Shown: positions 48,307-56,913 of the stretch, one piece after another
Layout of the letters: each line of letters begins with the position of its first letter
Position numbering within the stretch: position 1 is the stretch's first letter
Assembly (NCBI GenBank): GCA_025934375.1
Contig: JAICYD010000026.1
Span: forward strand, 1-61,586
Source of the DNA: Streptosporangiaceae bacterium
GTDB lineage: Bacteria > Actinomycetota > Actinomycetes > Streptosporangiales > Streptosporangiaceae
Direction: 5' to 3'
Length of the DNA stretch: 61,586 nt
Position numbers and translations under genes: made by a program
Notes under the pieces: generated by a model
Told to the model about the DNA's origin: nothing
Databases searched by the model: none
What the model saw: the letters and a program-made list of their open reading frames with translations, nothing else

Positions 48307-48867
48307 GTGAAATACGGCAAATGGGACAGCGGGGCCCCGGTTATGGGTGGTGAGCGGGGAGCCGCGCGGCGACGATCGTTCCCGCGCCGGGGCGCGAGGT
48401 TACCCGTAGCGTCCCGCCGGCGGGTCGGTGACCTCGGGCAGCTCCTCGGCGCCCTGCGCGCGGTGGCCGACGTCGAGTCGGTGGTCGACCCGCAGGTCGT
48501 CGACGCGCTCGTCACGCGCCGAAGCCGGCTGCGCGAGTCGCCGCTGTCCCGGCTCACCCCCCGCGAGCTCGACGTGCTGCGCGAGATGGCCCAGGGCCGC
48601 GGGAACGCCGGGATCGCGGCCGAGCTGTCCCTGTCGGAGTCGTCGGTGGAGAAGTACGTCAACGCGATCTTCGCCAAGCTGGACCTCGCCAGCGAGCAGC
48701 TCACCCATCGCCGCGTGGCCGCCGTCCTCACCTTCTTGCGCGACGCCGGCTTGCACGCCCCCGGCCAGCGTCCCCCGGGCCGCCCCTTACGAATTGGGCG
48801 GGAGGTTTTGCTGGACCACCACCAGGTGAACGTGCTCGTCGCTGGTGGAGCGCCACCGATGGCGTAG
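48307..48867 (+). pseudogene. LuxR/NarL response regulator remnant lacking its receiver domain
   Basis: The central part (about nt 48415-48765) is a NarL-type response regulator C-terminus: RVGDLGQLLGALRAVAD...SVVDPQVVDALV, then the LuxR HTH LTPRELDVLREMAQGRGNAGIAAELSLSESSVEKYVNAIFAKLDL. In intact homologs this follows a receiver domain of about 120 residues; none is found upstream, where the sequence is non-homologous filler. After FLRDAG the frame runs antisense into the XRE-cupin gene for 81 bp. It is most likely a 5'-truncated remnant. Expression as a free DNA-binding domain is possible. Confidence 0.6.
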
Positions 48868-49398
48868 GCTGCCCGGGTAGTAGACGCTGTCGCCGTCGGC
48901 CACCGGGTACAGTTTGCCCTCGATATCGATCTCGATCTGGCCGTGTCGGACGTAGATGAACTCCTCGCCCGGATGCCGGAAGTATTCGTCGAAATCGGGC
49001 GGGGCGCCCACGAACTCGACCGGGATCATCGCCCGCTCGCCGTGGGCGAGGGCGCGCACCGTGCCGCCGCGGGCGTCCATCCGATCGGGTCTAGGGTCGC
49101 CGGCGCGAACCACGCTGACCGGGCCGATGCTATCTCCCCGCTCGACGCTGCTCACGGTGTTGATCCCCGTCGGCTCGGCCTCGACCATGAGCACCTGCGC
49201 GGTGGTCCCCAGCGTCGCCGCGATGGCTGACAGGGATCGCATGCTCGGCCGGGCCAGGCCGCGCTCCAACTGGCTGAGGAACGGATGGGACAGTCCTGCC
49301 TTGCTCGCCACGTCGACCAGGGTCAGCCCGAGTTGGCGGCGGCGGGCCCGGATGACACCGCCCAGGCGCACGGTAACGTCCGCGCCGACATCCGTCAC
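48787..49398 (-). CDS. XRE family regulator with cupin domain
   Basis: 203 residues from a GTG that overlaps the amidase stop (GTGA at 49395-49398). The HTH at residues 10-70 (IRARRRQLGLTLVDVASKAGLSHPFLSQLERGLARPSM) precedes a C-terminal cupin_2 domain (HPGEEFIYVRHGQIEIDIEGKLYPVADGDSVYYPGSLRHRW). Such regulators sense a small molecule through the cupin and often control the catabolic gene beside them. Coupled to the amidase gene, it probably responds to the amidase substrate or product. Confidence 0.92.
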   Translation of the reverse strand: MTDVGADVTVRLGGVIRARRRQLGLTLVDVASKAGLSHPFLSQLERGLARPSMRSLSAIAATLGTTAQVLMVEAEPTGINTVSSVERGDSIGPVSVVRAGDPRPDRMDARGGTVRALAHGERAMIPVEFVGAPPDFDEYFRHPGEEFIYVRHGQIEIDIEGKLYPVADGDSVYYPGSLRHRWRSTSDEHVHLVVVQQNLPPNS

Positions 49399-50585
49399 GG
49401 GTTCCCCGCCCGATCCCTGCCGCCCGCGCGCGTCGCGGCCGCTCGCAGCAGTGCGTGGTCACTGCCGGGCGAGCCGACGAGGGCGACCCCTTCCGGGGGC
49501 GCGGCGCCGCTGGGCACCGAGACGCTCGGCAGGCCGAACGCGCTCGCGGGCACCGTCAGCCGGAGCGTTGCCTGCCGCCAGGCATCCCTTCCCTCCGGCG
49601 TCACGTCGCGCGGGTGCGCGGGGCCGTCCGAGGCGGGCAGCACCAGCCAGGTGTCGTCGCCGAGGGCACCGAGGAAGCGGGCCCGGCTCTCGGTGATCAG
49701 CGCCCGGCCGGCCCGCCGGTCGTCGGCGGAAACGGTGGCGCCGTACCGGAACCGGGCCTCCACGTCGGATCCCAGCGCCCCGGGGTGCGCCGTGACCCAG
49801 CCGCCGTGCAGGTCCCACGCCTCCGCCGCCTGGACGGCCCGGAACGCCGCCGGGAGCTCCGGGTTGTCGTCGATCCCCGGAACCGGTCCCGCGTCCAGTG
49901 GCAGCCCCAGCTCTTGCGCGACCCTTCGCACCATCGGCGGCGGGGACGCCGGGCACCGCAGGCGCCGCGGGTCCGGCGTCGCCTGGCCGGGAGGCAGCAG
50001 GACCTGGCCGACCAGCGCGAGCGTGGCGGCGTCGCGGGTCATCCACCCGACCGTGTCGAAGGACGGCGCCAGGTGATGCACCTCGGCGTCTGGGATCGCC
50101 CCGTGCGTGGGGCGCAGGCCGTGCAGGCCGCATGCCGATGCCGGCACGCGGATCGACCCCGCCGTGTCGGTGCCCAGCCCGATGTCCGCCTGCCCGGCGG
50201 CCACCGCTGCCGCCGGGCCGCTGGACGACCCCGCCGTCACCAGGCCCGGGGCCGCCTGGTTGGGCGGCGTGCCGTAGTGCGGGTTGGTTCCCGACAGCGA
50301 GAACGCCAGCTCATCGGTTTGCGCGATGCCCGCGATGGCCGCCCCCGCCGCCCGCAGGGCGCGGACCGCCCACGCGTCGGCCGGCTCGGGCCGCGCGCCG
50401 GCCAGCCAGGTCGGGTTGCCCGCGCCAACCGGGAACCCGGCGACCGGGAACAAGTCCTTGACCGCGACAGTCAGGCCGTCGAGCGGCCCTGCGGACAGCG
50501 ACGGAAGCAGCGGCTCGCCGTACTCGCGCCAGATCGCCTTCAGGGGGTACGGCAGATCATCTCCCCGGGACATAGCTGCCATCAT
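49395..50585 (-). CDS. Amidase (amidase-signature family)
   Basis: 396 residues. The Ser-cisSer-Lys triad is visible: K43 (TVAVKDLF), S120 in the Gly/Ser loop (TAGSSSGPAAAVAA) and nucleophile S144 (GTDTAGSIRVPAS). The enzyme hydrolyses a carboxamide in the cytosol; the substrate is not predictable. At 396 residues it is shorter than GatA (about 480) and no gatB/gatC genes are near, so it is a free-standing amidase. The start has no strong ribosome site; ATG at 50573 is an alternative. It forms a coupled operon with the XRE-cupin regulator. Confidence 0.92.
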   Translation of the reverse strand: MMAAMSRGDDLPYPLKAIWREYGEPLLPSLSAGPLDGLTVAVKDLFPVAGFPVGAGNPTWLAGARPEPADAWAVRALRAAGAAIAGIAQTDELAFSLSGTNPHYGTPPNQAAPGLVTAGSSSGPAAAVAAGQADIGLGTDTAGSIRVPASACGLHGLRPTHGAIPDAEVHHLAPSFDTVGWMTRDAATLALVGQVLLPPGQATPDPRRLRCPASPPPMVRRVAQELGLPLDAGPVPGIDDNPELPAAFRAVQAAEAWDLHGGWVTAHPGALGSDVEARFRYGATVSADDRRAGRALITESRARFLGALGDDTWLVLPASDGPAHPRDVTPEGRDAWRQATLRLTVPASAFGLPSVSVPSGAAPPEGVALVGSPGSDHALLRAAATRAGGRDRAGNP

Positions 50586-50785
50586 CTACCGGAACCACCG
50601 CTACGGCGAGCGGTGCCGGGCCGAACATTGACCACCCCAAGATTGTGCTGTCCCCACATTTTCGCAGCATTTCCCCCGGAAGCAGTCCCGGTTCCCGACG
50701 GGTTCCCCCGCCACGGCATCGCGGTGCTCGCCCGAAGCCAACGAGGTCCCCGGCCGCGGCGACGCGGCGCTGCCCGCAAACCGAT

Positions 50786-50806
50786 CCCCCCGGGGCCCCC
50801 GGGGGG
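50786..50806. repeat. 21-bp G/C-only palindrome abutting the LAL-2 promoter
   Basis: CCCCCCGGGG (50786-50795) and CCCCGGGGGG (50797-50806) are perfect inverted arms around a single C. The palindrome ends exactly where the -35 element of the downstream promoter begins. Confidence 0.85.
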
Positions 50807-50835
50807 TTGGTGCGTGCCTTCCAGGCAAATACTGT
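50807..50835 (+). promoter_or_regulatory. Promoter of LAL gene 2, leaderless type
   Basis: TTGGTG (-35, 50807-50812), a 17-bp spacer and TACTGT (-10, 50830-50835) lie 7 nt before the ATG at 50843. This spacing puts the transcription start on or next to the A of ATG, so the mRNA is probably leaderless. No Shine-Dalgarno site is present. Confidence 0.7.
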
Positions 50836-50842
50836 GCAACCT

Positions 50843-53800
50843 ATGAGCGGGAGTGTGGTCAGCCCTGTCTTCATCGGGCGGCGGACGGAGATGGCGTCCC
50901 TGGAGCGGCTGCTGGACCGGGCCGGCGCCAAGGACACCGGGTTCGCGCTGATCGGCGGCGAGGCCGGGGTAGGCAAGACCCGGCTGGTCCGCGAGCTCAC
51001 GGAGCGGGCCGCGGACGTGGGCTTCCTGGTGCTCACCGGCCAGTGCGTGGAACTGGGCGCCGAGGGCCTGCCGCTGGCGCCGCTGGTGGACGCGCTGCGC
51101 ACGCTGGTGCGGACGATGCGGTCGGACGCGCTCGCGGACGTGCTCGGCCCGGCCGCGTCCGGGCTGGCCCGGCTGCTGCCGGAGCTCGCGCCGGGCACCG
51201 AGACCGCGCTGCCCGCCGAGGAACTGCAAAAGGCTCAGCTCCTCGAGCACGTCCTCGGCACCCTCACCCGGCTCAGCGAGGCGCGCCCGGTCATGGTCGT
51301 CATCGAGGACCTGCATTGGGCCGATCAGTCCACCCTCGACCTGACCGCGTTCTTGATCCGCTCGCTGCGCGACGCCCGCGTGCTGCTCGCCCTCACCTAC
51401 CGCTCCGACGAACTGCACCGCCGTCACCCGCTCCGGCCGTTGCTCACCAACTGGGAGCGGCTGCGCACCGTGGACCGCATCGAGCTGGGCCGGTTCGACC
51501 GGGCCGAGGTCGCCGCCCAGCTGACCGCGATCCTCGGGGGGAACCTGGTCCCCAGCGTCGCCGACGCGGTCTTTGACCGGTCCGGCGGCAACGCTTACCT
51601 GGTCGAGGAGCTGGCCGGCGTCGTGCGCAGCGACGGGGACCTCGACGACCTGCCCCCATCGCTGCTGGACGTGCTGCTGAGCCGGGTGGACGCGCTGTCC
51701 GCGGACGCGCAGAAGCTGCTGCGCACCGCGTCGGTGGCGGGCCGGGCCGTGTCCGACCGGTTGCTCGCGCAGGTGGCCGGCATCCCCGAGGCCGAGTTCT
51801 ACGCGACCTTGCGGGAGACCGTGGACAACCACTTGCTCGTCGTGGACCCCAGCGGGTACGGCTACACGTTCCGGCACGCGCTGACCCGGGACGCCGTCTA
51901 CGAGGACATGCTGCCCGGCGAGCGGGTCCGCTTGCACGCCGCCTACGGCGAGGCCCTTGAGCGCGACCCGGGGCTGGCCAGCGACGCCACGGCGCTGCCG
52001 GCCACGCTCGCCTACCACTGGTACGCGGCGCTGGACCTGCCGCGCGCGCTGCCCGCCACCGTGGACGCCGCCCGGGCCGCCCTGGCCTCCTACGGTCCCG
52101 CCGAGGCGCTGCGGCACCTGGAGCGGGCGCTGGAGATCTGGCCCCGGGTCGCCGACGCCGAGCAGCGCACCGGGCTGGACCAGGTCGAGGTGAGCCGGCT
52201 CGCGGCCGATGCCGCCTACCGGTACGGGGCGCTGGACCGCGCCCACTCGCTCATCGCCGACGCGCTCGCGCAACTGGCGGACGGCGCCAAGCCGGAGCGC
52301 CGGGCACTGCTCACCGAGCGCTCGGCGATCATCTTGCTGGGCCTCGGCAAGCCGTCGGAGGCGGCCAGCGCGCTGGCGCGGGCGCTCGCGCTGCTGCCCC
52401 CGGAGCAGGAGACCCGGCCCCGCGCGGTGGTCCTCGCCGCGCTGGCGGCCGCGCTGATGCGCGCCGACGACATGCCGGGCGCGGTCGAGGTCGCCCGGGT
52501 GGCGATCGACGCGGCGCGGGCGGTCGGGGCGCCCGACCTGGAGGCCGACGCCCGGATCAGCCTCGGCACGTACTGCTACACCGAAGGCGCTGAAGGCACC
52601 GAAGAGGGCCTGGAGCACCTTCGCGAAGGCCTGCGGCTGGCCCTGCGGGCCGACACCCCATGGACCGCGCTGCGCGGATACATCAACTACTCCGACACGC
52701 TGGAGATGCTGGGCCGGCACGCCGAGGCGGCCCAGGTCGCCGCCGAGGGAATGAAGCTCGCTGCCCGCGTCGGCGTCGTCCGCACGCTTGGCTCCTACTT
52801 GATCGGCAATCGGGCCGAGCCGCTGCTCCGGCTGGGCGAGTGGGCCGAGGTGGAGCAGATGACCGCCGAGGGATTGCGCGCCCTGCCCGAGGGCGTCTTC
52901 GCGGCCACCTTGCACCAGTTGCGGGCCGAGCTGGCCGCCATGCGCGGCGACTACGACGCCGCGCGCCGGGACCTGAGGGAGCTGCGGCGGACGAGCGGCG
53001 ACATGGTCGACGCCCAGTTCACGATGCCGATCAGGCACCTCGCGGCGATGATCGCGCTGGCCACCGGGGACATCGCGGCCGCCCGCGAGGCCATCAGCGA
53101 GGGGCTCGCCGATATCGTCCCGTGGATGTCACGGTACTGCTGGCCGGTGCTATGGCTCGGGATGCGAGTCGAAGCCGACGAGGCGACCCGGTTCCGTGAC
53201 CGGCGGGAGCCGGTCCCGGCCCGGATCACCCAGCGGTGCGCGCAGATCGCCGGGATCGCCGCGACCATGCAGATCGCGGCGGCGCCCCTGCAGGGATACC
53301 AGGCGCTGGTGACCGCCGAGCACGCCCGGGCGGCCGGGGAAGACAGCGTCACCGTCTGGAAGGTGGCCGTCGCGGCGTGGCAGCGGGCGGGCGAGCCGTA
53401 CATGCTGTCCTACGCGCTGCTACGGCTCGCGGAGGCGCGCTCCACCGCCGGTGACCGCGATGAGGCGGCGCGCGCGGTCCAGCAGGCGTACGCCCTCGCG
53501 GACAAGCTCGGGGCCGCCCCGATCGCGGCCGAGGCAGCCGCGCTCGCCCGCCGGGCCCGGTTGCCGCTGGTGACCGAGCCGGCCGAGACGGCCACGGCGA
53601 CTGCCAGCGCCCAGCCGCCAGGGCACTTCGCGGAACCGGTTGATGAGCTCGGCCGCTTCGGCCTCACCGACCGGGAGCGGGAGGTCCTGCTGCTCGTGGC
53701 GGCCGGGCACTCCAACCCGGAGATCGCCAGGGTCCTGTTCATCAGCGCGAAGACCGCCAGCGTGCATGTCTCCAACATCCTCGCCAAGCTTGGGGTGAAC

Positions 53801-53854
53801 GGCCGCGTGGAGGCCGCCGCCGTCGTCCACCGTCTCGGGGTGACCAGGGAGTAA
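50843..53854 (+). CDS. LAL-type LuxR family transcriptional regulator (AAA ATPase)
   Basis: 1003 residues from the ATG at 50843. FIGRRTEMASLERLL then Walker A GGEAGVGKTRL and Walker B MVVIEDLHWADQS mark the AAA domain. A TPR-like helical middle of about 550 residues follows. The C-terminal LuxR HTH is LTDREREVLLLVAAGHSNPEIARVLFISAKTASVHVSNILAKLGV. These proteins are large ATP-dependent activators of metabolic or antibiotic pathways. Unlike LAL gene 1, it ends normally just after the HTH. Target genes are unknown; the MFS gene downstream is separated by 205 bp and has its own ribosome site. Confidence 0.95.
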   Translation: MSGSVVSPVFIGRRTEMASLERLLDRAGAKDTGFALIGGEAGVGKTRLVRELTERAADVGFLVLTGQCVELGAEGLPLAPLVDALRTLVRTMRSDALADVLGPAASGLARLLPELAPGTETALPAEELQKAQLLEHVLGTLTRLSEARPVMVVIEDLHWADQSTLDLTAFLIRSLRDARVLLALTYRSDELHRRHPLRPLLTNWERLRTVDRIELGRFDRAEVAAQLTAILGGNLVPSVADAVFDRSGGNAYLVEELAGVVRSDGDLDDLPPSLLDVLLSRVDALSADAQKLLRTASVAGRAVSDRLLAQVAGIPEAEFYATLRETVDNHLLVVDPSGYGYTFRHALTRDAVYEDMLPGERVRLHAAYGEALERDPGLASDATALPATLAYHWYAALDLPRALPATVDAARAALASYGPAEALRHLERALEIWPRVADAEQRTGLDQVEVSRLAADAAYRYGALDRAHSLIADALAQLADGAKPERRALLTERSAIILLGLGKPSEAASALARALALLPPEQETRPRAVVLAALAAALMRADDMPGAVEVARVAIDAARAVGAPDLEADARISLGTYCYTEGAEGTEEGLEHLREGLRLALRADTPWTALRGYINYSDTLEMLGRHAEAAQVAAEGMKLAARVGVVRTLGSYLIGNRAEPLLRLGEWAEVEQMTAEGLRALPEGVFAATLHQLRAELAAMRGDYDAARRDLRELRRTSGDMVDAQFTMPIRHLAAMIALATGDIAAAREAISEGLADIVPWMSRYCWPVLWLGMRVEADEATRFRDRREPVPARITQRCAQIAGIAATMQIAAAPLQGYQALVTAEHARAAGEDSVTVWKVAVAAWQRAGEPYMLSYALLRLAEARSTAGDRDEAARAVQQAYALADKLGAAPIAAEAAALARRARLPLVTEPAETATATASAQPPGHFAEPVDELGRFGLTDREREVLLLVAAGHSNPEIARVLFISAKTASVHVSNILAKLGVNGRVEAAAVVHRLGVTRE

Positions 53855-53879
53855 GGTGCGCGGCGGCCGGACGGCGATA

Positions 53880-53941
53880 CCGGCCAGGCACCCGTGCCGG
53901 TAAGGGGTGTGCCGGCCAGGCACCAGGGCCGGTAAGGGGGT
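53880..53941 (+). repeat. Direct repeat of about 30 bp after the LAL gene
   Basis: Two imperfect copies with a 32-bp period, both beginning CCGGCCAGGCACC (53880 and 53912) and ending in GCCGGTAAGGGG. The first copy contains GGCACCCGTGCC, which can fold, so the unit may serve as a terminator. Confidence 0.6.
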
Positions 53942-54059
53942 AAGGCGCGGATCTAAGGGGCGCTGGGCGGCCCCCTACGGCGGCTGTCCGATGCGCGGCG
54001 GCGGGCCTTAGCCGGACTCTGGAGTTACCACTCCTCAGTCAAGCTTCAAGGGGGCCGCG

Positions 54060-55697
54060 ATGAACAGGGACAGCTCTCACCCGGGGGGACGACTCCACGG
54101 AGCATCATCCGTACCCGCCGAGGGGCCGCCGGAAGGCACGATCCGCGCCGCGCTGCGCTACCCGGCCTTCCGGTCGCTGCTCACGGGCCTGGCGGTCTCC
54201 CAGGTCGGTGACTGGCTCTACAACCTGGCCCTGGTCACCGTCGTGTACACCCGTACCGGGTCGGTGCTGTGGGCCGGGATCGCCACCGGCGCCCGCGTGG
54301 TGCCGATGGTCGTCCTCGGGCCGGTGGGCGGCGTGATCGCCGACCGGTTCGACCGGCGCCGCGTGATGGTGGCCTCGGACCTGCTCCGGCTGGCCCTCAT
54401 GCTGGGGCTGGCCCTGGTCGTCGCGGCCCGGCTGCCGGTTGTCCTCGCCCCGGTGATCGCCGCGCTCGCGACCACCGCGGGCACCCCGTACCTGGCGTGC
54501 GTCGCCGCCACCACGCCGCGGCTGGTCCGCGACGGCGACCTGCCCGGCGCCAACGCCGCCCGGTCGGCCGTCACCAGCATCGGCATCATCGCCGGCCCGG
54601 CCATCGGCGGGGTCTTGCTCCTGCTCGGCTCGCCAGCGATCGCGTTCGCGGTGAACGCGGTTACGTTCGGCGCGGGGGCGGCGTGCGTGCTTGCCATCCG
54701 CGCCCCGGGCGCCTTCACTGTCCCGGCCGCACCGGGCGCTTCCGGCCGGCCCCTGGCCGGCGGCCAGGTGACCTCGGTGCTCGGGTCGGTGTTCACCGGG
54801 ATCGCGGACGGGGCAGCGGCCCTGCGCGCCCATCCGGCGGCGATCCGCCTGGTGGGCGCGGACCTGACCTGCAGTGTCGTCTACGGCATGCAGACGGTCG
54901 TCCTCGTCCTCGTCGCCGACCAGGCCGGGCTCGGCATGCACGGGTACGGCTACCTGTTCGCCGCGGTCGGCGTCGGCTCGCTGGCCGGGACATCGCTGGC
55001 CGGGCGGGCGCTGCGGCTCTCGTTCCGGCCGGGCCTGGCCCTGGCGATGTGCCTGGTCGGGCTGTCGATGCTCGCCCTGCCGGCCGCGCGCTGGGGCGCC
55101 CTCGCGATCGTGCTCGCCGGCGTCAGCGGCGCGGGCGCCATCCTCGTCGAGATAATGACCGAGACCGGCCTGCAGCGCATGCTGCCCGAGGACGTCTTCG
55201 GCCGGGCCTACGGGCTGGCCCTGCCGGCGTCCGTGGCCGGCATCGTGGTGGGCGCGCTCATCGCCCCGGTCCTGGTCAGCGTGATCGGGCTCACCGGTGC
55301 CCTCGTCGCCTGCGGCTCTGTGGCGACAGCCTACGGCCTGCAACTCATCGTCGGCCATCACGCCCACGCTCACGCTCGCGCCGCGAGTCACTCACTTCCC
55401 CTCGCCTCGCCAGCCGCCCTGGCCGACCTCGCCCCTACGGCCCCCTGGCCCGTCGCCCTCCGCTACCCGACCGCGAGTCCGCGCCCCACCACGGCCCCCT
55501 GGCCCGTCGCCCTCCCCTACCCGACCGCGAGTCCGCGCCCCGCCGCAGCTCTCCACCCCACCGCGAGCTCGTGGCCCACCGGGACCGCCCACCCCGGCGC
55601 CCCGGTGAGCTTGGACCCCGCACTGGCCCCGACCGCCCCGTGGCCCACCCTCGTCCCGCACCCGGCCGCGACTTCGGTGACCGCACCGCCGCGTTAG
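54060..55697 (+). CDS. MFS transporter with proline-rich C-terminal tail
   Basis: 545 residues; the ATG has GGGGG upstream. Residues 30-430 have about 12 hydrophobic segments with MFS motif A (GVIADRFDRRRVMVASDLLR); the protein resembles the MFS_3/EntS-like group. The DHA-type motif is absent, so it is not of the same subfamily as the MFS protein at 8442-10010. After the last helix, a His-rich HHAHAHAR segment leads into a tail of about 110 residues of repeated APWP...YPTASPRP units, encoded by a 54-bp direct repeat (55437-55490 and 55491-55544). The tail is unusual for a transporter. A strong terminator follows. The substrate is unknown. Confidence 0.88.
   Translation: MNRDSSHPGGRLHGASSVPAEGPPEGTIRAALRYPAFRSLLTGLAVSQVGDWLYNLALVTVVYTRTGSVLWAGIATGARVVPMVVLGPVGGVIADRFDRRRVMVASDLLRLALMLGLALVVAARLPVVLAPVIAALATTAGTPYLACVAATTPRLVRDGDLPGANAARSAVTSIGIIAGPAIGGVLLLLGSPAIAFAVNAVTFGAGAACVLAIRAPGAFTVPAAPGASGRPLAGGQVTSVLGSVFTGIADGAAALRAHPAAIRLVGADLTCSVVYGMQTVVLVLVADQAGLGMHGYGYLFAAVGVGSLAGTSLAGRALRLSFRPGLALAMCLVGLSMLALPAARWGALAIVLAGVSGAGAILVEIMTETGLQRMLPEDVFGRAYGLALPASVAGIVVGALIAPVLVSVIGLTGALVACGSVATAYGLQLIVGHHAHAHARAASHSLPLASPAALADLAPTAPWPVALRYPTASPRPTTAPWPVALPYPTASPRPAAALHPTASSWPTGTAHPGAPVSLDPALAPTAPWPTLVPHPAATSVTAPPR
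55437..55544 (+). repeat. 54-bp tandem repeat in the MFS tail
   Basis: Two adjacent 54-bp copies (55437-55490, 55491-55544) differ at only a few bases and encode APWPVALRYPTASPRPTT and APWPVALPYPTASPRPAA. Partial related units continue downstream (SSWPT, APWPT). Confidence 0.9.
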
Positions 55698-55721
55698 GGC
55701 GAGGCCGACTAGATGTGTCTG

Positions 55722-55761
55722 GGGTTGGCCGGCGCCTGTGCGCCGGCCAACCCAAGCTTTT
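55722..55761 (+). terminator. Rho-independent terminator of the MFS gene
   Basis: GGGTTGGCCGGCG (55722-55734), loop of 6 nt, CGCCGGCCAACCC (55741-55753): perfect 13-bp stem, followed by AAGCTTTTCC. It begins 24 bp after the MFS stop. Confidence 0.9.
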
Positions 55762-56019
55762 CCGCTGTCCAGCCCGGGCTGCTGGCTCGCGACTGGACGC
55801 GCCGATACCCCTGTGACGTGCTGGTATAGAAGACGCTCAAGTGATAAACGTTGTTCATGCGAGCGGAAATCATGCCCGGAATGGGCAAGTTCTGAATTTA
55901 TTTTCCTTTTCGCTGTGAATTAGCCGCTGAGGGCAGGCCGGGCGATCCAGAATTCCACGCACGGAGGTGGTCCGCGTCGAGAGGGAGCGGGCCTGCCAGT
56001 CACGCAGTGGGGGGCCGTC
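55762..56019. other. Non-coding interval with an AT-rich patch
   Basis: No gene is supported here. The stretch 55895-55920 is unusually AT-rich for this genome, and TGCCC-N5-GGGCA (55872-55886) is a short inverted repeat. It probably contains the promoter of the downstream proline-rich protein, but no clear -35/-10 pair was found. Confidence 0.5.
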
Positions 56020-56913
56020 ATGCAGTCGCGTCGCACAGTTCCGCGGATAACCCGGCCTGATCCCGTCGTTCCCGGGCCGGCCGGCCAGGCGGTTCGAGTA
56101 CCACCGGATCGGGTGCCCGCGACTCTCGCGGTCATCGCCGCCGCACCCCCCGCGCGCGCCATCGCGGCGACCCGCCCGCGAGCTACCCAGGTCACGCTTC
56201 CAGATGGGTGGCCCGTCGTCGCCCGCCCAGCGCCCTCACCCCAAACCCCGCCACCCCAACGTCCGGCACTCAAGAACGCGCCACCGAAGAGCCCGCCGCC
56301 CCGAGCCCGGGCACCCAAGAGGCCGCGCCGGGCTGCCTGGCCGCTCGCGGCGTGCCTCGGCGCGCTTGTCGTGCCCGCGGCCATCGTGGTCGTGCTCGCC
56401 TTGCGCGCGGGCGGGTCGTCACTGCCGGAAGAGGTGCTGTTCGGCTCGATGACATCGCCAGCTACCGGGGAGCCGGCGACGAGCGCGCCCGGCCTCAGCG
56501 GATCCGGGGCACCGTTCGTTGACCCCGGACTCGCACCACGGGTGACCAAGGGCGGGAAGGCGCACTGGGCGCCGGGATACCCGGGGCTCCCCGGCTTTTT
56601 CATCCCGCCGCCCTCAGCGGCCCGGCCGGGCGCCGGAAGGCACCGGTCGCATCGCGGCCTAGGCCATCCCGGCAATGGCAACGGCGGTGGGCATCCAGGC
56701 CAGGGGCCGACCCAGAAGCCGACACATTCACCCGGCGGTTCGCGCGGCGGCACCCCCACTCCGAAGCCGCCGTCCAAGACGCCCAAGCCGGTGCACAGTT
56801 CCCCGACCACGACGCCCACGGCGTCCAAGCCCCCCGCGTCTACGCCCCCGGCCTCCACGCCACCGCCGGCGCCCGCGCCGCCGGCGACCAAGTCACCCTC
56901 GCCTCGTCGCTAA
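56020..56913 (+). CDS. Proline-rich single-pass membrane protein
   Basis: 297 residues; the ATG is preceded by GGGGGG at about 7 nt. A Pro/Arg-rich basic N-terminal region of about 110 residues is followed by one membrane helix (WPLAACLGALVVPAAIVVVLAL). The outer C-terminal part is Gly/Pro/Ser/Thr-rich, ending with PASTPP-type repeats that could span or bind the cell wall. I recognise no domain. The strongly biased composition means the antisense strand is also open, but the ribosome site, topology and tail composition favour this strand. Its 3' end overlaps the TPR lipoprotein gene convergently by 21 bp. Confidence 0.6.
   Translation: MQSRRTVPRITRPDPVVPGPAGQAVRVPPDRVPATLAVIAAAPPARAIAATRPRATQVTLPDGWPVVARPAPSPQTPPPQRPALKNAPPKSPPPRARAPKRPRRAAWPLAACLGALVVPAAIVVVLALRAGGSSLPEEVLFGSMTSPATGEPATSAPGLSGSGAPFVDPGLAPRVTKGGKAHWAPGYPGLPGFFIPPPSAARPGAGRHRSHRGLGHPGNGNGGGHPGQGPTQKPTHSPGGSRGGTPTPKPPSKTPKPVHSSPTTTPTASKPPASTPPASTPPPAPAPPATKSPSPRR

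Noticed and set aside
50582..53038. 818-residue minus-strand open frame opposite the second LAL gene
   Set aside because: Antisense of clear AAA/TPR coding sequence; low-complexity composition and no motif.
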